Of a DNA stretch of 64,000 nucleotides, positions 1 through 10,494 are shown piece by piece. Where the stretch lies: the NCBI RefSeq assembly GCF_037975245.1, contig NC_092572.1:31159989-31223988 (forward strand). Direction: 5' to 3'. This DNA is from Apostichopus japonicus. Lineage: Eukaryota; Echinodermata; Holothuroidea; Aspidochirotida; Stichopodidae. The number at the start of each line of letters is the position of its first letter. The first letter of the stretch is position 1. Below the pieces are notes generated by a model. The model was not told where the DNA came from and did no database searches. It was given only the letters and a program-made list of their open reading frames with translations. Position numbers and translations under genes: made by a program.

Positions 1-174
1 GTTTCTTTGTACGCGAAAAAAGCATAGATTTAGCATATTGTTAAACTGAATATCTAGATAACCGGGATAGTTTCACAAACATCACGAGCAATCAAATGTT
101 TCATTTCCCTGTACAAGAACATATCTATATACTAATATTCTACCTAAATGCATTATTTAAATTAATTAAGAGTA

Positions 175-365
175 CACTCTAAAAACAGTTGGTTAAAAAA
201 TTAACCAATACCTTAACCAACACTGGGCACGTATGTCAAATTCGACTTATTGGTGATATTTTAACCAGCACCTGTTGGTTAACGGCTTTAACCAGCCGTT
301 GGGTAACATTTTTAACCAATAAAATAACTATAAGTTTGTACCCAACAGTTGTTGGTTAAATTAAT
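175..365. repeat. left TIR and subterminal TTAACCAA motif cluster
   Basis: This segment holds the left TIR followed by at least six direct or inverted copies of GTTGGTTAA/TTAACCAA, including the short palindrome GGTTAAAAAATTAACC at about 193. Such clusters near TIRs commonly serve as transposase-binding sites; that role is inferred here. A second motif, TTGGGCA, recurs just inward (about 430-530). Confidence 0.7.
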
Positions 366-1524
366 TGTGTAAATTATCATTGGTGAACTTACAAATGTAG
401 GGATCATTAAATTGGGGAATTAAAAATCATTGTATTGGGCAATTACTATATTTAAATTGGGCAGTGGCTTTTACCATTACAAAAGGGTTGGGCAGTTAAA
501 TGAGCCTTTATTGCCCAATATATGTTGGCGAATGCAATATATTGGACAGTGATGGATAAGATCCTCAGTGAATTTTACTTAATGTAGTTGAAAGACTCCT
601 CACAAGTTTTGTTCATGCAGACCTAGTTTGCAACAATCAGCTGAATATGGCAATGCAAAGAGTAAACAATTCCTTGAAAAATATTGAGAAATTAACAAAC
701 AGTTACATTACAGAAGCCAGATGGATAACATTTTGAGAACTTGTTTTTATTGAAAACAATAACCAGCTGAACCATGCATGTGAATAAAATACAAACAAAA
801 CAAAACAACACACAAATATGCTTGGATGTAAAAACTTCTTAGCTGTGCTCTATCAGACCTTTAAGGTGACACAAAATCCTCTACTCTTCAAGAGGAACCG
901 TATTCATAGAAAACTTGTAACACTAAATATCTCACATATGTAACTATAGATCAATTGATGTATACACAATCTATGAAACTAAACATCAATTATGATCTGA
1001 TTAATCAAGGTTTACCTATACATACAGTTAATTAAGAATAACAATGAGTATCACATACATATGTGGTGTACATGATTACATTTAGAGACATATTTATGAT
1101 ATTTGCAGTACATTGCAGCCAGTGCATTGTTCGTTTCCAGTATTTGGATGTATAGTATATATCTTCACCACATATAGAGATACATGTGTAGGTGAAATTT
1201 AGCTACATTAAACCTTACTCACTCATGAAAGATCAATTGATCAGATCGGGATTCCAATAAAAATTAGTAATGAAAGTTTTGATTTGTACCAGCAAGGTAT
1301 GTAAAAATATGTCATATCATGAGTTTTTATTAAATGTCCCTTCAAGATGATGCTATCTGCACCTGATGCTGGTGTGTGAATTTTAAAATAGTAATATTAT
1401 ACAAACTTCTTGCTTACAATTACTATATGAGCTTCTTGCTTACAATTTCCTTTTAAGGCAGTTCTTACTTTTCAGGGCCAAGAATGCTATAATACAACTT
1501 GGCATATGTGCTTCTTTGATTTCA

Positions 1525-1767
1525 TTAATCACATTTTGAATGAACTGCCAAACAAGACTGCATGAAGGTCGATAAGCCATGTCCAAAATGCACATTTGCC
1601 ATGAAACAGAAATAGACAGCTTTTATAGAAGAGATTTGTGAGAAACTGACCTCTGTTCTAAAATAGCAAATATCTGGGTTGGTACCAAGAGGGCTCCTTG
1701 CATACAAAAGTAGCTGCAGTATTTTTGTGGCATCAATATCCTTTGAACTTTGTAGAATATCAGCCAT
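1525..1767 (-). pseudogene. decayed tandem duplicate of the SAMD3-like terminal exon
   Basis: About 275 bp downstream of the terminal exon lies a second diverged copy: MADILQSSKDIDATK, then GTNPDICYF and a frame-shifted tail (QSCLAVHSKCD instead of SCCLVWQFIQNV). The acceptor seen in the intact copy is replaced by unrelated sequence. It could be a leftover alternative 3' exon, but the frameshifts indicate decay. Confidence 0.65.
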
Positions 1768-1802
1768 GAATATCTTGCTTACAATTCTTTCCTTTTAAGC
1801 CA

Positions 1803-2120
1803 CTAATTACTTTTAAAGGCCAAGAATGATCTAAGATCTCTTACGCAACTTGGCACATGTGCTTCTTTGATTTCATAAATCACATTTTGAATGAACTGCC
1901 ACACAAGACAGCATGAAGGTTGGTAAGCCATGTCCAAAATGTACATTGCTTTGAAACAGAAATCGATAGCTTTCAGTAGTGATTCTTGACGGACTGGCCT
2001 CCGTTCTAGAATAACAAATGTTTGGGTTGGTGCCAAGAGAGTTCCTTTGCATACAACAAATGGCTGCGGCTTTTTTGTGGCATCAATAGCCTTTGAAATT
2101 TGTAGAATATCAGCCACTTC
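1803..2120 (-). CDS. SAMD3-like terminal exon
   Basis: Acceptor TTCTCACAG, then EVADILQISKAIDATKK, PFVVCKGTLLAPTQTFVI, SLLKAIDFCFKAMYILD, YQPSCCLVWQFIQNV and a stop at 1803. About 105 residues are open with no interruption. This is the conserved C-terminal block of the family, where a 'KA.D.CFKA...D..Y......VW.F.Q' pattern is usual. Confidence 0.7.
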   Translation of the reverse strand, partial: EVADILQISKAIDATKKPQPFVVCKGTLLAPTQTFVILERRPVRQESLLKAIDFCFKAMYILDMAYQPSCCLVWQFIQNVIYEIKEAHVPSCVRDLRSFLAFKSN

Positions 2121-2746
2121 CTGTGAGAAAAATTGAAAAAAATGAAAATTATCACAAGCTGCTCTTTGTCAATCAATATGAAGTTGTGACAGCAAAAAGC
2201 CCTCCATTCTAGCAGATTTGTATTTAGAAAAAAACTTTATATGAAATTATACTTGGCACAGCCACACTTCATAACCACCCATATCTATGCTTACAATGAC
2301 ATGCTAGTTTAAAAATAAGTACTATGAACGTTTGATACATTTGAAATTTACTGTTTAGTTATCATGTTTAGAAGATACTTTTACTATCATTAACTTTATA
2401 TCACCAACTCATAATTTATTCCTTAAAATCAGCTACATGTGTGACCCATATCCTACTACTGTCATTTACCAAATTGAGCAAAATTTGACAAGCCTATTGT
2501 TGTTGTGAAATCAATATTTAAGTAATATTACGTAGGCCCTGCCCACTCATGAATATTAATTATCCATTTTGAACCAAACGGAATATGGTTCATGTGCTTG
2601 GGAGCATCTATGTACATTGACACATATCCAGCAAATTGTTGAGATTCCACTTTTACAAGCAATCCATCACAAACTACAAAACATATGTCATAAGCATGTT
2701 GTCAATGAACTTCAACAAGTGGACAAATGAATGCTTAAACACCTAC

Positions 2747-2864
2747 TGGTTGAATGTCCACGAAGGAGGTGATTGCCTCTTTTACTGAACACAATCCTTT
2801 TTTTCCCTTTCCTTTCTCTCTTAAGATGACTGGAAGAAGAAAAATGCCAATGTTTCCTTCTTAT
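2747..2864 (-). CDS. SAMD3-like internal exon 6 (short, partial call)
   Basis: Reads LREKGKGKKGLCSVKEAITS then FVDIQP and ends at a GTAGGT donor that joins in phase 0 to EVADIL of the terminal exon. The 5' boundary near TTTTACAG (2867) is uncertain because the first codon after it in this frame is a stop. Confidence 0.5.
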
Positions 2865-3677
2865 CTGTAAAAGTGACAAAACATAACTAAAGATAATCTT
2901 CCCTCCAAGGTTCACAAAGTCCTTGTGCATTAAAACTACAACACAATTAATGACCACTTAACATATAAATTGTCATTATCACGTACAGTACCCGCACAAA
3001 TTATTTGTATTTTCCCTTGCCTTTATTTGTCTCTAACACTAGAAGTCCTTCAAGTCATTTTTATCAGAAAATAGCATATCATGAGAATGCAATGAGAAAA
3101 TGGCATATCATGAGAATGTAATGAGATAAGTTAGCATCTGTTTGGTATTTTGTGTATGTTTATTTTCAATCATATATGTCTCCTTTAAAAGCCCACATTC
3201 ATAATGTTGTGCTGCTATCACAACCTGTTTGCAAAGTTATCTACTCTTTATATTTTATTATATATTCAGATCTCAAAACACTGATGAACCTTTGACATAT
3301 TTTGTGTTCTATTGTTCTATAGTAGTCACTAGCTTTTGGCTTAAATGAAATCCCAAAGATGGGTCAGATGGAGTCTAAGCAAGGGAATATATCTGCACCA
3401 ACCCAACTTGGTTTCTGTCTGAACCAGATTCCATTGATGCTTTTTGTTCAATTTCAGTTTATTATTTTTATAAAAAAAGAAAAGGAAGTGTTGTTGTCTT
3501 TACAAAAAGTAAACTAAGGCTATTTTGAGAACAAGATCAGATATATTACAGATAATTGGTCAAACCTGATCTTTCAGAAGTTCCTAGTGTGATGGTGGTA
3601 AAAGGTTGCAAGGAATGATCAAAATACAAAAATTAAATTAGCTCAACTATGTGCACTGAAATAAGAAGCGCTCTTAC

Positions 3678-3836
3678 CAATAGACAAACTCTCTAGGTCA
3701 ATGTACTCCAATCCAAGAGACCTTGCCAATTTTCAACCTGTTTGCCATATTCTATAATCCCATTGTAGTACAAGTCCCATTTCTCATACAGGTGATCCTC
3801 ATGCTCAGGCCAAAGCACTGAAAAATCTTGTTCTAC
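3678..3836 (-). CDS. SAMD3-like internal exon 5
   Basis: Acceptor TTTCAG, then VEQDFSVLWPEHEDHL...WDLYYNGIIEYGK, the most recognisable stretch of the family. A strong GTAAGAG donor lies at 3677, but the frame reaches TAG at about 3693 first. Either a small frameshift exists near QVENWQ or the true donor lies a little upstream. Confidence 0.65.
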
Positions 3837-4982
3837 CTGAAAGAGCAAAGGGAAATATGATACTTTAATGTGTGTAAGCGTATTCTTTTTTTGATCCTCA
3901 GCTAGGATCCATTAAAAAATCCCTCTCACTGAATTTGTTAAAGTCTGGTTCCATGCATCTATACAAACACTAAGTATTGTTGAAGCTGGATGTGGTAAAT
4001 CCAACTGCTTGATACCTTTGGCTAGTTTAATAACATTTAGAAAACATCTGGGAAAGAAAAGTAAGTATTTAACATTTATTGACACATGCTTTGAAAATAT
4101 CTCAGAATACAGCTCAAAAATATATTTTTTTCAAATTTTTTTTTTAATGTGGTGGGGCTGAAATTTGAGTTGCAAAAATACAATATTTAACATTTGTGAT
4201 ATTATTACTGAACATAAGCATATTCATGGGAATAATTTATCTTGTCTCCCTGTAACAAGATGATAGACAAGTTGTTAGATTTGTACACAATTGCAAGAAA
4301 TGCAGAGCAAACATTGCACATAAAAGCATAGCACTGAATGGCAAAGACACCATATTAAAACAAAAAAACTTTGTACAAATTGTAAACCATATTATACCGC
4401 TTGAATCTGTACCTTTTTTTACACTCAACATCAGCAACCTTTCTTAAAATCCTAGCTATATCCTTGAATAAAGCAAGATTTTCATCCAAAAATAAAATTT
4501 ATTCCCAATCTGGTCTTTATAAAGCATACTGATCTGCCAGATGCCTAAGGTTAAATTAAAAGTCAGTCACATTTCTTCACTGTGTGGCTGATAACTGTCA
4601 TAAACTTCCAGACATAAACTGAAAGAGATTTAAAATATAATGCCATCATTTAAAAAAAGCAGTGTGAAACTTGTTCTTTCCAATCAAACTAGATATGTAG
4701 ACAATCAAAGTACTGTTTTTAAGTTGGCCAAATAGGCTTCAAAGTGAAATATAGTATTAACTCATCAGTGAGGTTAGTGACTTAATTAATTTCAGTGTTT
4801 CTGCTAAATCAAAACCTTGCTAGTAATTTTTCCACTTCCTTTTTCAAGAGTTAAAGGATATGGTCTTGAATAGTATCTTCGTAATATGTGTATTCAGAGC
4901 TCACTTCTTTAGTATTTTTGATGCAAAATCACCTACGTATTTCTCTTTAATTAAGCAGCAAAAAATCAAATTTGATAGTTAC

Positions 4983-5270
4983 CATTCCACGGTCTAACAA
5001 CCTTTGATACTCTTTCAGAATATCTGAAATGTTAGTTTAGTGGTCTTTGATCTGCTGTTGTCTGTGAACTGCAGTTTGCCTCATGAATTCCAATACTTTC
5101 TCTCTTGGTTCCATGTTACATTTCAGCCACTCAGTCATCATCACCACTTCCTCTTTGTTCTCCAGATCAGCTTCTGGCAAGGACAATAAAAACATATATT
5201 TCCTACTAAACAGAGATGCCTTAACATCAAATTTTGAAGTTACCAATGGTTGTGGTAGGTATAACGTGTC
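4983..5270 (-). pseudogene. SAMD3-like internal exon 4 with in-frame TAA
   Basis: Starts after CATAG and reads DTLYLPQP... through TEWLKCNMEPREKVLEFM. It meets TAA at 5037-5039, then continues in the same frame as TNISDILKEYQRLLDRGM up to a GTAACT donor. Continuation of conserved sequence beyond the stop indicates a nonsense mutation rather than a true gene end. Confidence 0.65.
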
Positions 5271-5373
5271 CTATGCCAGTCTTTGATCATTGTCATGGCA
5301 TGAGAGATAAGTCAAATCCTGAGAATAGTTGGTAAAACCTATTACACACCTCTCAATTTTGGTGGAGTGACAC

Positions 5374-5514
5374 TTTAGTCAAAGGAGTAGGTGGACTTGA
5401 TGCACCGGGGGAATCTTTCACCATGGCAATCTTCTTTTTACGTACGTAGCGTAGGTGCTCTTCTAGATACCCTGTCGCCGGTCGTCCTGCAGCACCTTTG
5501 CAATACCATGGTTC
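5374..5514 (-). CDS. SAMD3-like internal exon 3
   Basis: Acceptor GTGCAG before EPWYCKGAAGRP; the exon is rich in basic residues (LRYVRKKKIAM) and ends at an AAA/GTGTCA donor. The phase matches the next exon. The donor is weaker than its neighbours; an alternative donor at about 5350 would run through a stop. Confidence 0.6.
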
Positions 5515-6383
5515 CTGCACATGAAATCAGCATACTCTTTTATCAAACTGAAGTATGGTAGCAAAATTCAAGTCAACTCAGAAAAAGACTTATTGATCTA
5601 CATGTAAAGCTGTTGTACACCAACATTTAAAACTTCCTAGCTGGTTGAAACATAGGCTTTTAGCCAGCAAACCACAAACATGTCTTGTACATGTCCACAA
5701 CTGCACGGTAACAATATGGACGCTATGATTAAGGACACTGTGGCACTCCATACTGTCCTCACATAATATTGTATGCTTACTGATGGAACAGTATTGTGGG
5801 GACACTATGACAATTGATTTTAAGTGATAAGCCTAAAAGTAATGGGTTTGACCCTAATTGCACATATAATCAATAAGTTGCAGAATTCTGATATTTTATG
5901 GAATAATGAGGGTACCTACTGAACAACAAACTTCATTAATACCTTGGTTAGATTGAGAGATGAAGCCCACTGAAAACCAGTGCCTATGTTACAGTTTTTG
6001 GATTTCCCAATGTGACAATTGAACAACCGTTTTGATATTTTTAACATATTAAAAGGCCTTGTCACCCTAGTGCTGACTTCAATTAGAAATTATTCAGTTA
6101 AATGATGCCTATATAATCCTGGTAGTATTGAAAATAGATTTCAGTATCACAGTCCTCTATGAGATGAACAAATTACTTGGTAGAACCCACAGAAGATTAT
6201 ATTACTTGACTACAGATGACAAAAAGTAGTGATATTGTGGGCAGTGTGTTGTGGTCCACATTTTAGAGACATTTTGAAAGGGCAGGAAAAGGAAACTAGT
6301 CACCTCAACACAACGACGAAAGTGGTCTATACAATGGCTAATGACAACTAAGCTGAGGGATATTAGAACATAAACATGCTTAC

Positions 6384-6473
6384 ATAACCCAAGGGAGATT
6401 CTGGATCCTTCAGAAAGGGAAACAAATCAACAACTGCTGAGCTGCTAATGCTGCCTTTATAAAGGAGTTTGGC
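6384..6473 (-). CDS. SAMD3-like internal exon 2
   Basis: Preceded by a TCTACAG acceptor and followed by a GTAAGC donor. The 30 codons end ...FPFLKDPESPLGY and join in phase 0 to EPWYCK of the next exon. The 'FLKD...GY..WY' arrangement is typical of this family. Confidence 0.65.
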
Positions 6474-7023
6474 CTGTAGATTAAAAGGAAATAGATAAAA
6501 TGTTGATAACAATACAGCAAATTGTATCCTAGGCCTATCTATTGACAATTGAAACAATCCATTCAGAAACATAACCATATTGAATAATTTTTATTATAAA
6601 TTCTATTAAAAATATCTCTTGGTCTCCAGGGCACTTGAAAATAGGGTGTATACACTACTAGGCTAGGCTATAGACAGTAGGTCAAAGTTTTTGTATTTGG
6701 ACTTTAATAGGATACAACATTTTCATTAATAATTAGGCCTAGGCCTATGTCGTTTACACGAACAACACTATATGGTGAAAAACACGAAAAAGATTCATAA
6801 CATTTAACATCGATTAAAGCACTGTGTTAAACTCAGTGGCAGTTTAGTAGTATACTGTTACTAATATAACTAGTGTTAGTATTAAGCATACTAGTATAGT
6901 ACTAGTATTAACGTTAGCCTAGTATAAGCCTAACGTTGGCCTATGAGCCTAACGTTATACTGTCACTGGGGTCTCAGTGCCCACATAAGTTCATACTTTT
7001 TACCGATGTTAAGCTACACCTAC

Positions 7024-7102
7024 CGAAAAAAGTTTCATGTAGAGACTCGACCTGGTATTTTTTCAAGAAAATCAAGACAGCACTGTCTTCGATATCTGCC
7101 AT
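7024..7102 (-). CDS. SAMD3-like exon 1 (N-terminus)
   Basis: The start codon is at 7102-7100 in the context ACGCCATGGC. The exon reads MADIED...LIFLKKYQVESLHETFF, which looks like the beginning of a SAM-type helical domain. It ends at a strong GTAGGT donor at 7023. This ATG was chosen because it is the only one giving an open exon that runs into a canonical donor. Confidence 0.65.
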
Positions 7103-7254
7103 GGCGTTAGCTGTAATCTTGATTACTAAACCACCCTGTCAGGGATCGTACTATGCATGACGTGTTATGTAGTGTGTGTTATAGATGCTGCACTGATGTA
7201 CGTACAGTGTACATATATGTGTACGCGCGAATTTTTTACTCAGAGAGCGGTAAA

Positions 7255-7410
7255 GTTATAAACAAGTTGGTTAAACGTCGGGCTGTGAAATGTACATACT
7301 TATTGGAATAGCCCAAATACTGCCAGTTAACCAACTTAAGGGTACAAACTAACCAATTAAGTGAACGGGGGTCCTATACCATTCTTTTTTTAACCAACGT
7401 TTTAAGAGTG
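7255..7410. repeat. right TIR and subterminal TTAACCAA motif cluster
   Basis: This is the mirror of the left end: AAGTTGGTTAAACG, CAGTTAACCAACTT, ACTAACCAATTAAG and finally TTTAACCAACGTTTTAAGAG at the terminus, followed by TA. Confidence 0.7.
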
Positions 7411-8339
7411 TAATGTACATACATACAAACCTCTCTACCTCCACCTCTCAACATTATTTCTCGGACTCGTACACATTGTACCCTCGTTCATTGTTATGTG
7501 CTTAAAGGACACATCGAGATTCCCATTGTTAATGGTGGAGTGACGTCACTGCTGCTGATGTCATCATTGCTTAACCTCAAAGACAGAAGTAGTTAGTGTT
7601 AACAACACATTTGCCCGAACCAGTAAATATTTGACTACTGTTGCCAAGGTGTGTTTACTAAATTATCTCGCGAGGAACAGCTTAGCGAGAGATTCAGAAA
7701 AGATGTAGTCAAAGTCACATAAGTCGTGCATTATTTATTTTCGAAAACGTTGATATTTGGACGAGTAACTAAGTGTATAAAACTTAAATTTATAATTTCA
7801 TTTTCGGGCACTCTCATAACTTATTCCTCCTCCCCACCCCCTCCCCACAACCCCATCACTCTCTACTTAGCAAAGCGAGGTATCAGTTGTCACCTGTACC
7901 GTGTTCCTACAACTATGATTTATTCTTAGTAGAGTTAAAATAACATTAAACAAAGGAACCCTGTGTGTAAAACAATAAACCTTCCTTTACCGAACTGGAA
8001 TGCTCTCAGATCCAGCAGTCCTCTTACACGGAGACTGGCTACGTGGTTATGAAAATATTTTATTTATTTTTTCAAATATATAATTTAACTTAACTTAGCT
8101 TTTCAAACAAAAATCCCTTTTCCTTCTTTCTTTGTCCAATTGTTTCTAAAGCAGTGTTTAATTATGTCTCTCGTGATGTGTGATGACGTCACTGATGTTG
8201 GGTGTTCTCTGATAAGTTCATCATCTCATGGACTACTATTCTTGATCTGAGCATCGAATACTCAACTATCATGAATTGATTTCTTAATTTAGTCCAATAT
8301 TCGTTCCTATTTTAGTTGTTTCACATGTTTCATGAAGGA
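7411..8339. other. gene-free spacer upstream of host exon
   Basis: No exon or repeat family was recognised. It contains two TGACGTCA palindromes (about 7541 and 8185). Confidence 0.4.
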
Positions 8340-8585
8340 TTATTGATAGTAAACTGATCGGTAAGCTTACTGAGATATCATGATGTAAACTGATCAGGTA
8401 CACTACCGAGATGATAATGATAGTAAACTGGTTGCTAATCTTACTGAGATATCATGATGTAAACTGATCAGCTACACTACCGAGATGATAATGATAGTAA
8501 ACTGATCGGTAAGCTTATTGAGATATCATGATTATAAACTGATCAGCTACACTGTACTGAAATGATAATGGCAGTAAACTGATAA
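8340..8585. repeat. short tandem repeat of GTAAACTGATC units
   Basis: About 3.5 units of a roughly 70-bp higher-order repeat, in which GTAAACTGATCGGTAAGCTT...GAGATATCATGAT alternates with GTAAACTGATCAGCTACACT...GAGATGATAATGA. Confidence 0.75.
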
Positions 8586-8744
8586 GATCAAAATTAAGGA
8601 ATCAACCGAAGTGATTACTCCGCTGATATGAAGTTATCATCGAGAACCAACATAAATTCGGTGAATATATTAATGATTTCATTCGAGACCAATAAAGATT
8701 AAGTATGCACTTATCATTTACATATCTTTTATGTTTTTCATCAG

Positions 8745-8806
8745 TTTGGAATTTTCTCAAAAATGGAACGTATCGTCGTCTGAATCTACAAACCGGTCAA
8801 TGGCAG
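8745..8806 (+). CDS. host gene, internal exon (third from last coding)
   Basis: Flanked by a pyrimidine-rich TTTTTCATCAG acceptor and a GTAAGA donor. After two bases that finish a codon it reads WNFLKNGTYRRLNLQTGQWQ and ends in phase 0. It joins in phase to exons at 23951 and 26793. I do not recognise the protein. Upstream exons are not visible in this window, so they probably lie left of position 1. The intron that follows is 15.1 kb and hosts most of the transposons up to 21 kb. Confidence 0.6.
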
Positions 8807-10490
8807 GTAAGAGATTGTTCACCTTTCATTCAGCTTTTGCTCATAATGCAAGTCTGGTCAGCTTGTTTGCGTTATGCTGCCCTAGCTCTGTTTTCAGTCC
8901 CCAATAAATGTAAATAAATCAATATAGTGGTACATTATCTGTGCAGTTTACGTGTTGCCGGTTATATTAGAAGTTTTGATGTAAAGAAAGAACTTTCAGA
9001 CATCTTCCCGCTCCTATTTCCATGGGGTGGGGGGGGGGGTGTAGAGAACCAACTCTCATCTTTCCTGGCGTGATTTTGGTAAAATAAAGTATCATGTTTT
9101 CAAGGTCCTTATCTCCCCTTTTGCGGTTAAGTTTGCTACCAGCAGATTGTAGCAAAAACAACACAAAGTGCAGAAGCTAGAAATATCCATGATAGCCCTA
9201 TACCTTGCTTATAAATTAAACGTGTTGCTTAGAAAGCTTTAAGGGATTTGAAAGATCACTTGCTTAAATTATTACTTATCAATATTAGTGTATATGTGAC
9301 TGACATAAGTGTGTGGGTCTAAGCAGGCTTAGATATAAGGAAAGGACGGGTGTGGGTTTTTTTGGTGGAAACCAATAAACTGTGGTATATTCTTCTGATG
9401 GTTATTTGTATATATGAAGGGAAGAGGAGCTATTTTAATTACTGACATTTCAAGGACTCCGATCTAATACTCTTTCTTTTCATTTTTTTCTTTTAGAGGG
9501 GATTGGGGGGTGTTGGTGATTATTGCATTCGTGTAAAATGAGAATAAATTAGGAAATAGAAAGAAACTCTGTAGTAGTATGCATATACTTCAATCCGCTT
9601 CGTTGTTTTGTTGTGCGGATACCATGGTAACCAAAACATATGCAATCATTTGATAAATTATGAATATAAGACAAATATTCGTATTATTTCCAGCGTGTAT
9701 TGAATAGACATAAAAATACATACATTAGACGATTTTGAAGCAGTCAGGATCCGAAGGGGGGGGGGGGTGGAGTGCATGGAGTTGCTCCAACTATACGATA
9801 TAGTCAGTAACTGGTAATCTGTTTTAAATATTCCTAATTTGTCATCCGGTAATTGTATTTTAATAATTATCTTTAAAGTGTTAAAGATATGCTGTTGCGA
9901 CACTTGGACATTCCAGCCTCATTCATTCCTGAGCATTAGTGTCTAGGATGGGGTGGAGAGTTGAGGGCGCCAAATAATAGAGGAACAACTCACATTAACT
10001 TTTGTATCACGTTTATTCGAAACGTAGAAACAAAATTTTGAAAATCTGGGAGTGAACAGAAATACATATCTTTAAAATATAACTTTTGAGATAAAATTCT
10101 GTAAGTAATTTACGAGCATCGGTATGATAATTAACAACCGAGGATATCATTTCAATATTAAGTAGAACACTAATAGGTTGTACGATTTTGAAACAACATA
10201 ATTGACATAACCGTCGTTGCTAAACGTTCCCAACATACCACTATGCATCCTCGTGAAACATTGGTATTATTCTTCTGAAACAAAACTTAGCTGTAGTAGA
10301 AATGAATGACATTAACAAATATCTTAATCAAATAATTTGTTCACCTAAACTGCTTTAAGGAATGCACAGAACATATCCCGCTTTTATTTCGCCGTCTCGA
10401 TGTACATTAAATATGAAACCGTAGAATGTTGTCAATCATGTTGCACCGTTCTTGTTTATGTTCATTTAATTTCGGGGCAAGTGCTCATCA
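8807..10490. other. intron sequence without recognised features
   Basis: Part of the 15.1-kb host intron. There are two G-runs (about 9028 and 9757), each followed by GTGGAG-type sequence, that resemble ends of the hAT-type elements seen elsewhere. No partner termini were found. Confidence 0.4.
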
Positions 10491-10494
10491 TAGC

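Larger units (their letters stand above)
1803..7102 (-). pseudogene. SAMD3-like multi-exon gene of the TIR element, with a premature stop
   Basis: Seven exons read right to left: 7024-7102 (start MADIED), 6384-6473, 5374-5514, 4983-5270, 3678-3836, about 2747-2864 and 1803-2120. Where checked, the phases at the junctions agree, for example 6384 to 5514, 5374 to 5270 and 4983 to 3836. Family-like motifs in order are FPFLKDPESPLGYEPWY (spanning exons 2 and 3), TEWLKCNMEPREKVLEFM, ILKEYQRLLDRGM, VEQDFSVLWPEHEDHLYEKW, VKEAITSFVDIQPV, and the terminal PFVVCKGTLLAPTQTFVI with MAYQPSCCLVWQFIQNVIYE. Exon 4 has an in-frame TAA at 5037-5039, with good family sequence continuing after it. The 3' part of exon 5 is also out of frame with its strong GTAAGAG donor. 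An exon covering the rest of the SAM domain is expected between 6474 and 7023 but I could not find it. The copy is probably decayed. Function is unknown. Confidence 0.7.
175..7410 (-). mobile_element. 7.2-kb TIR element carrying a SAMD3-like gene
   Basis: Both ends are flanked by TA and show the same inverted terminus: CACTCTAAAAACAGTTGG on the left and, reverse-complemented from the right, CACTCTTAAAACGTTGG. The termini are followed by clustered GTTGGTTAA/TTAACCAA motifs at both ends. The only gene inside runs right to left and starts about 300 bp from the right end (start codon 7100-7102). Its exons resemble the multicopy 'sterile alpha motif domain-containing protein 3-like' family of fish and invertebrates, recalled from memory. 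No DDE transposase or reverse transcriptase is visible. What is seen: TIRs, subterminal repeats and a single gene. What is inferred: that this is one mobile unit and that its protein drives or assists movement. The superfamily cannot be assigned. TA flanks would be compatible with a 2-bp target duplication. Confidence 0.72.

Noticed and set aside
6936-7160. 74-codon + strand frame over the SAMD3-like first exon
   Set aside because: It is the antisense of exon 1 and its flank. The minus-strand reading has a start codon, family-like sequence and a strong donor.
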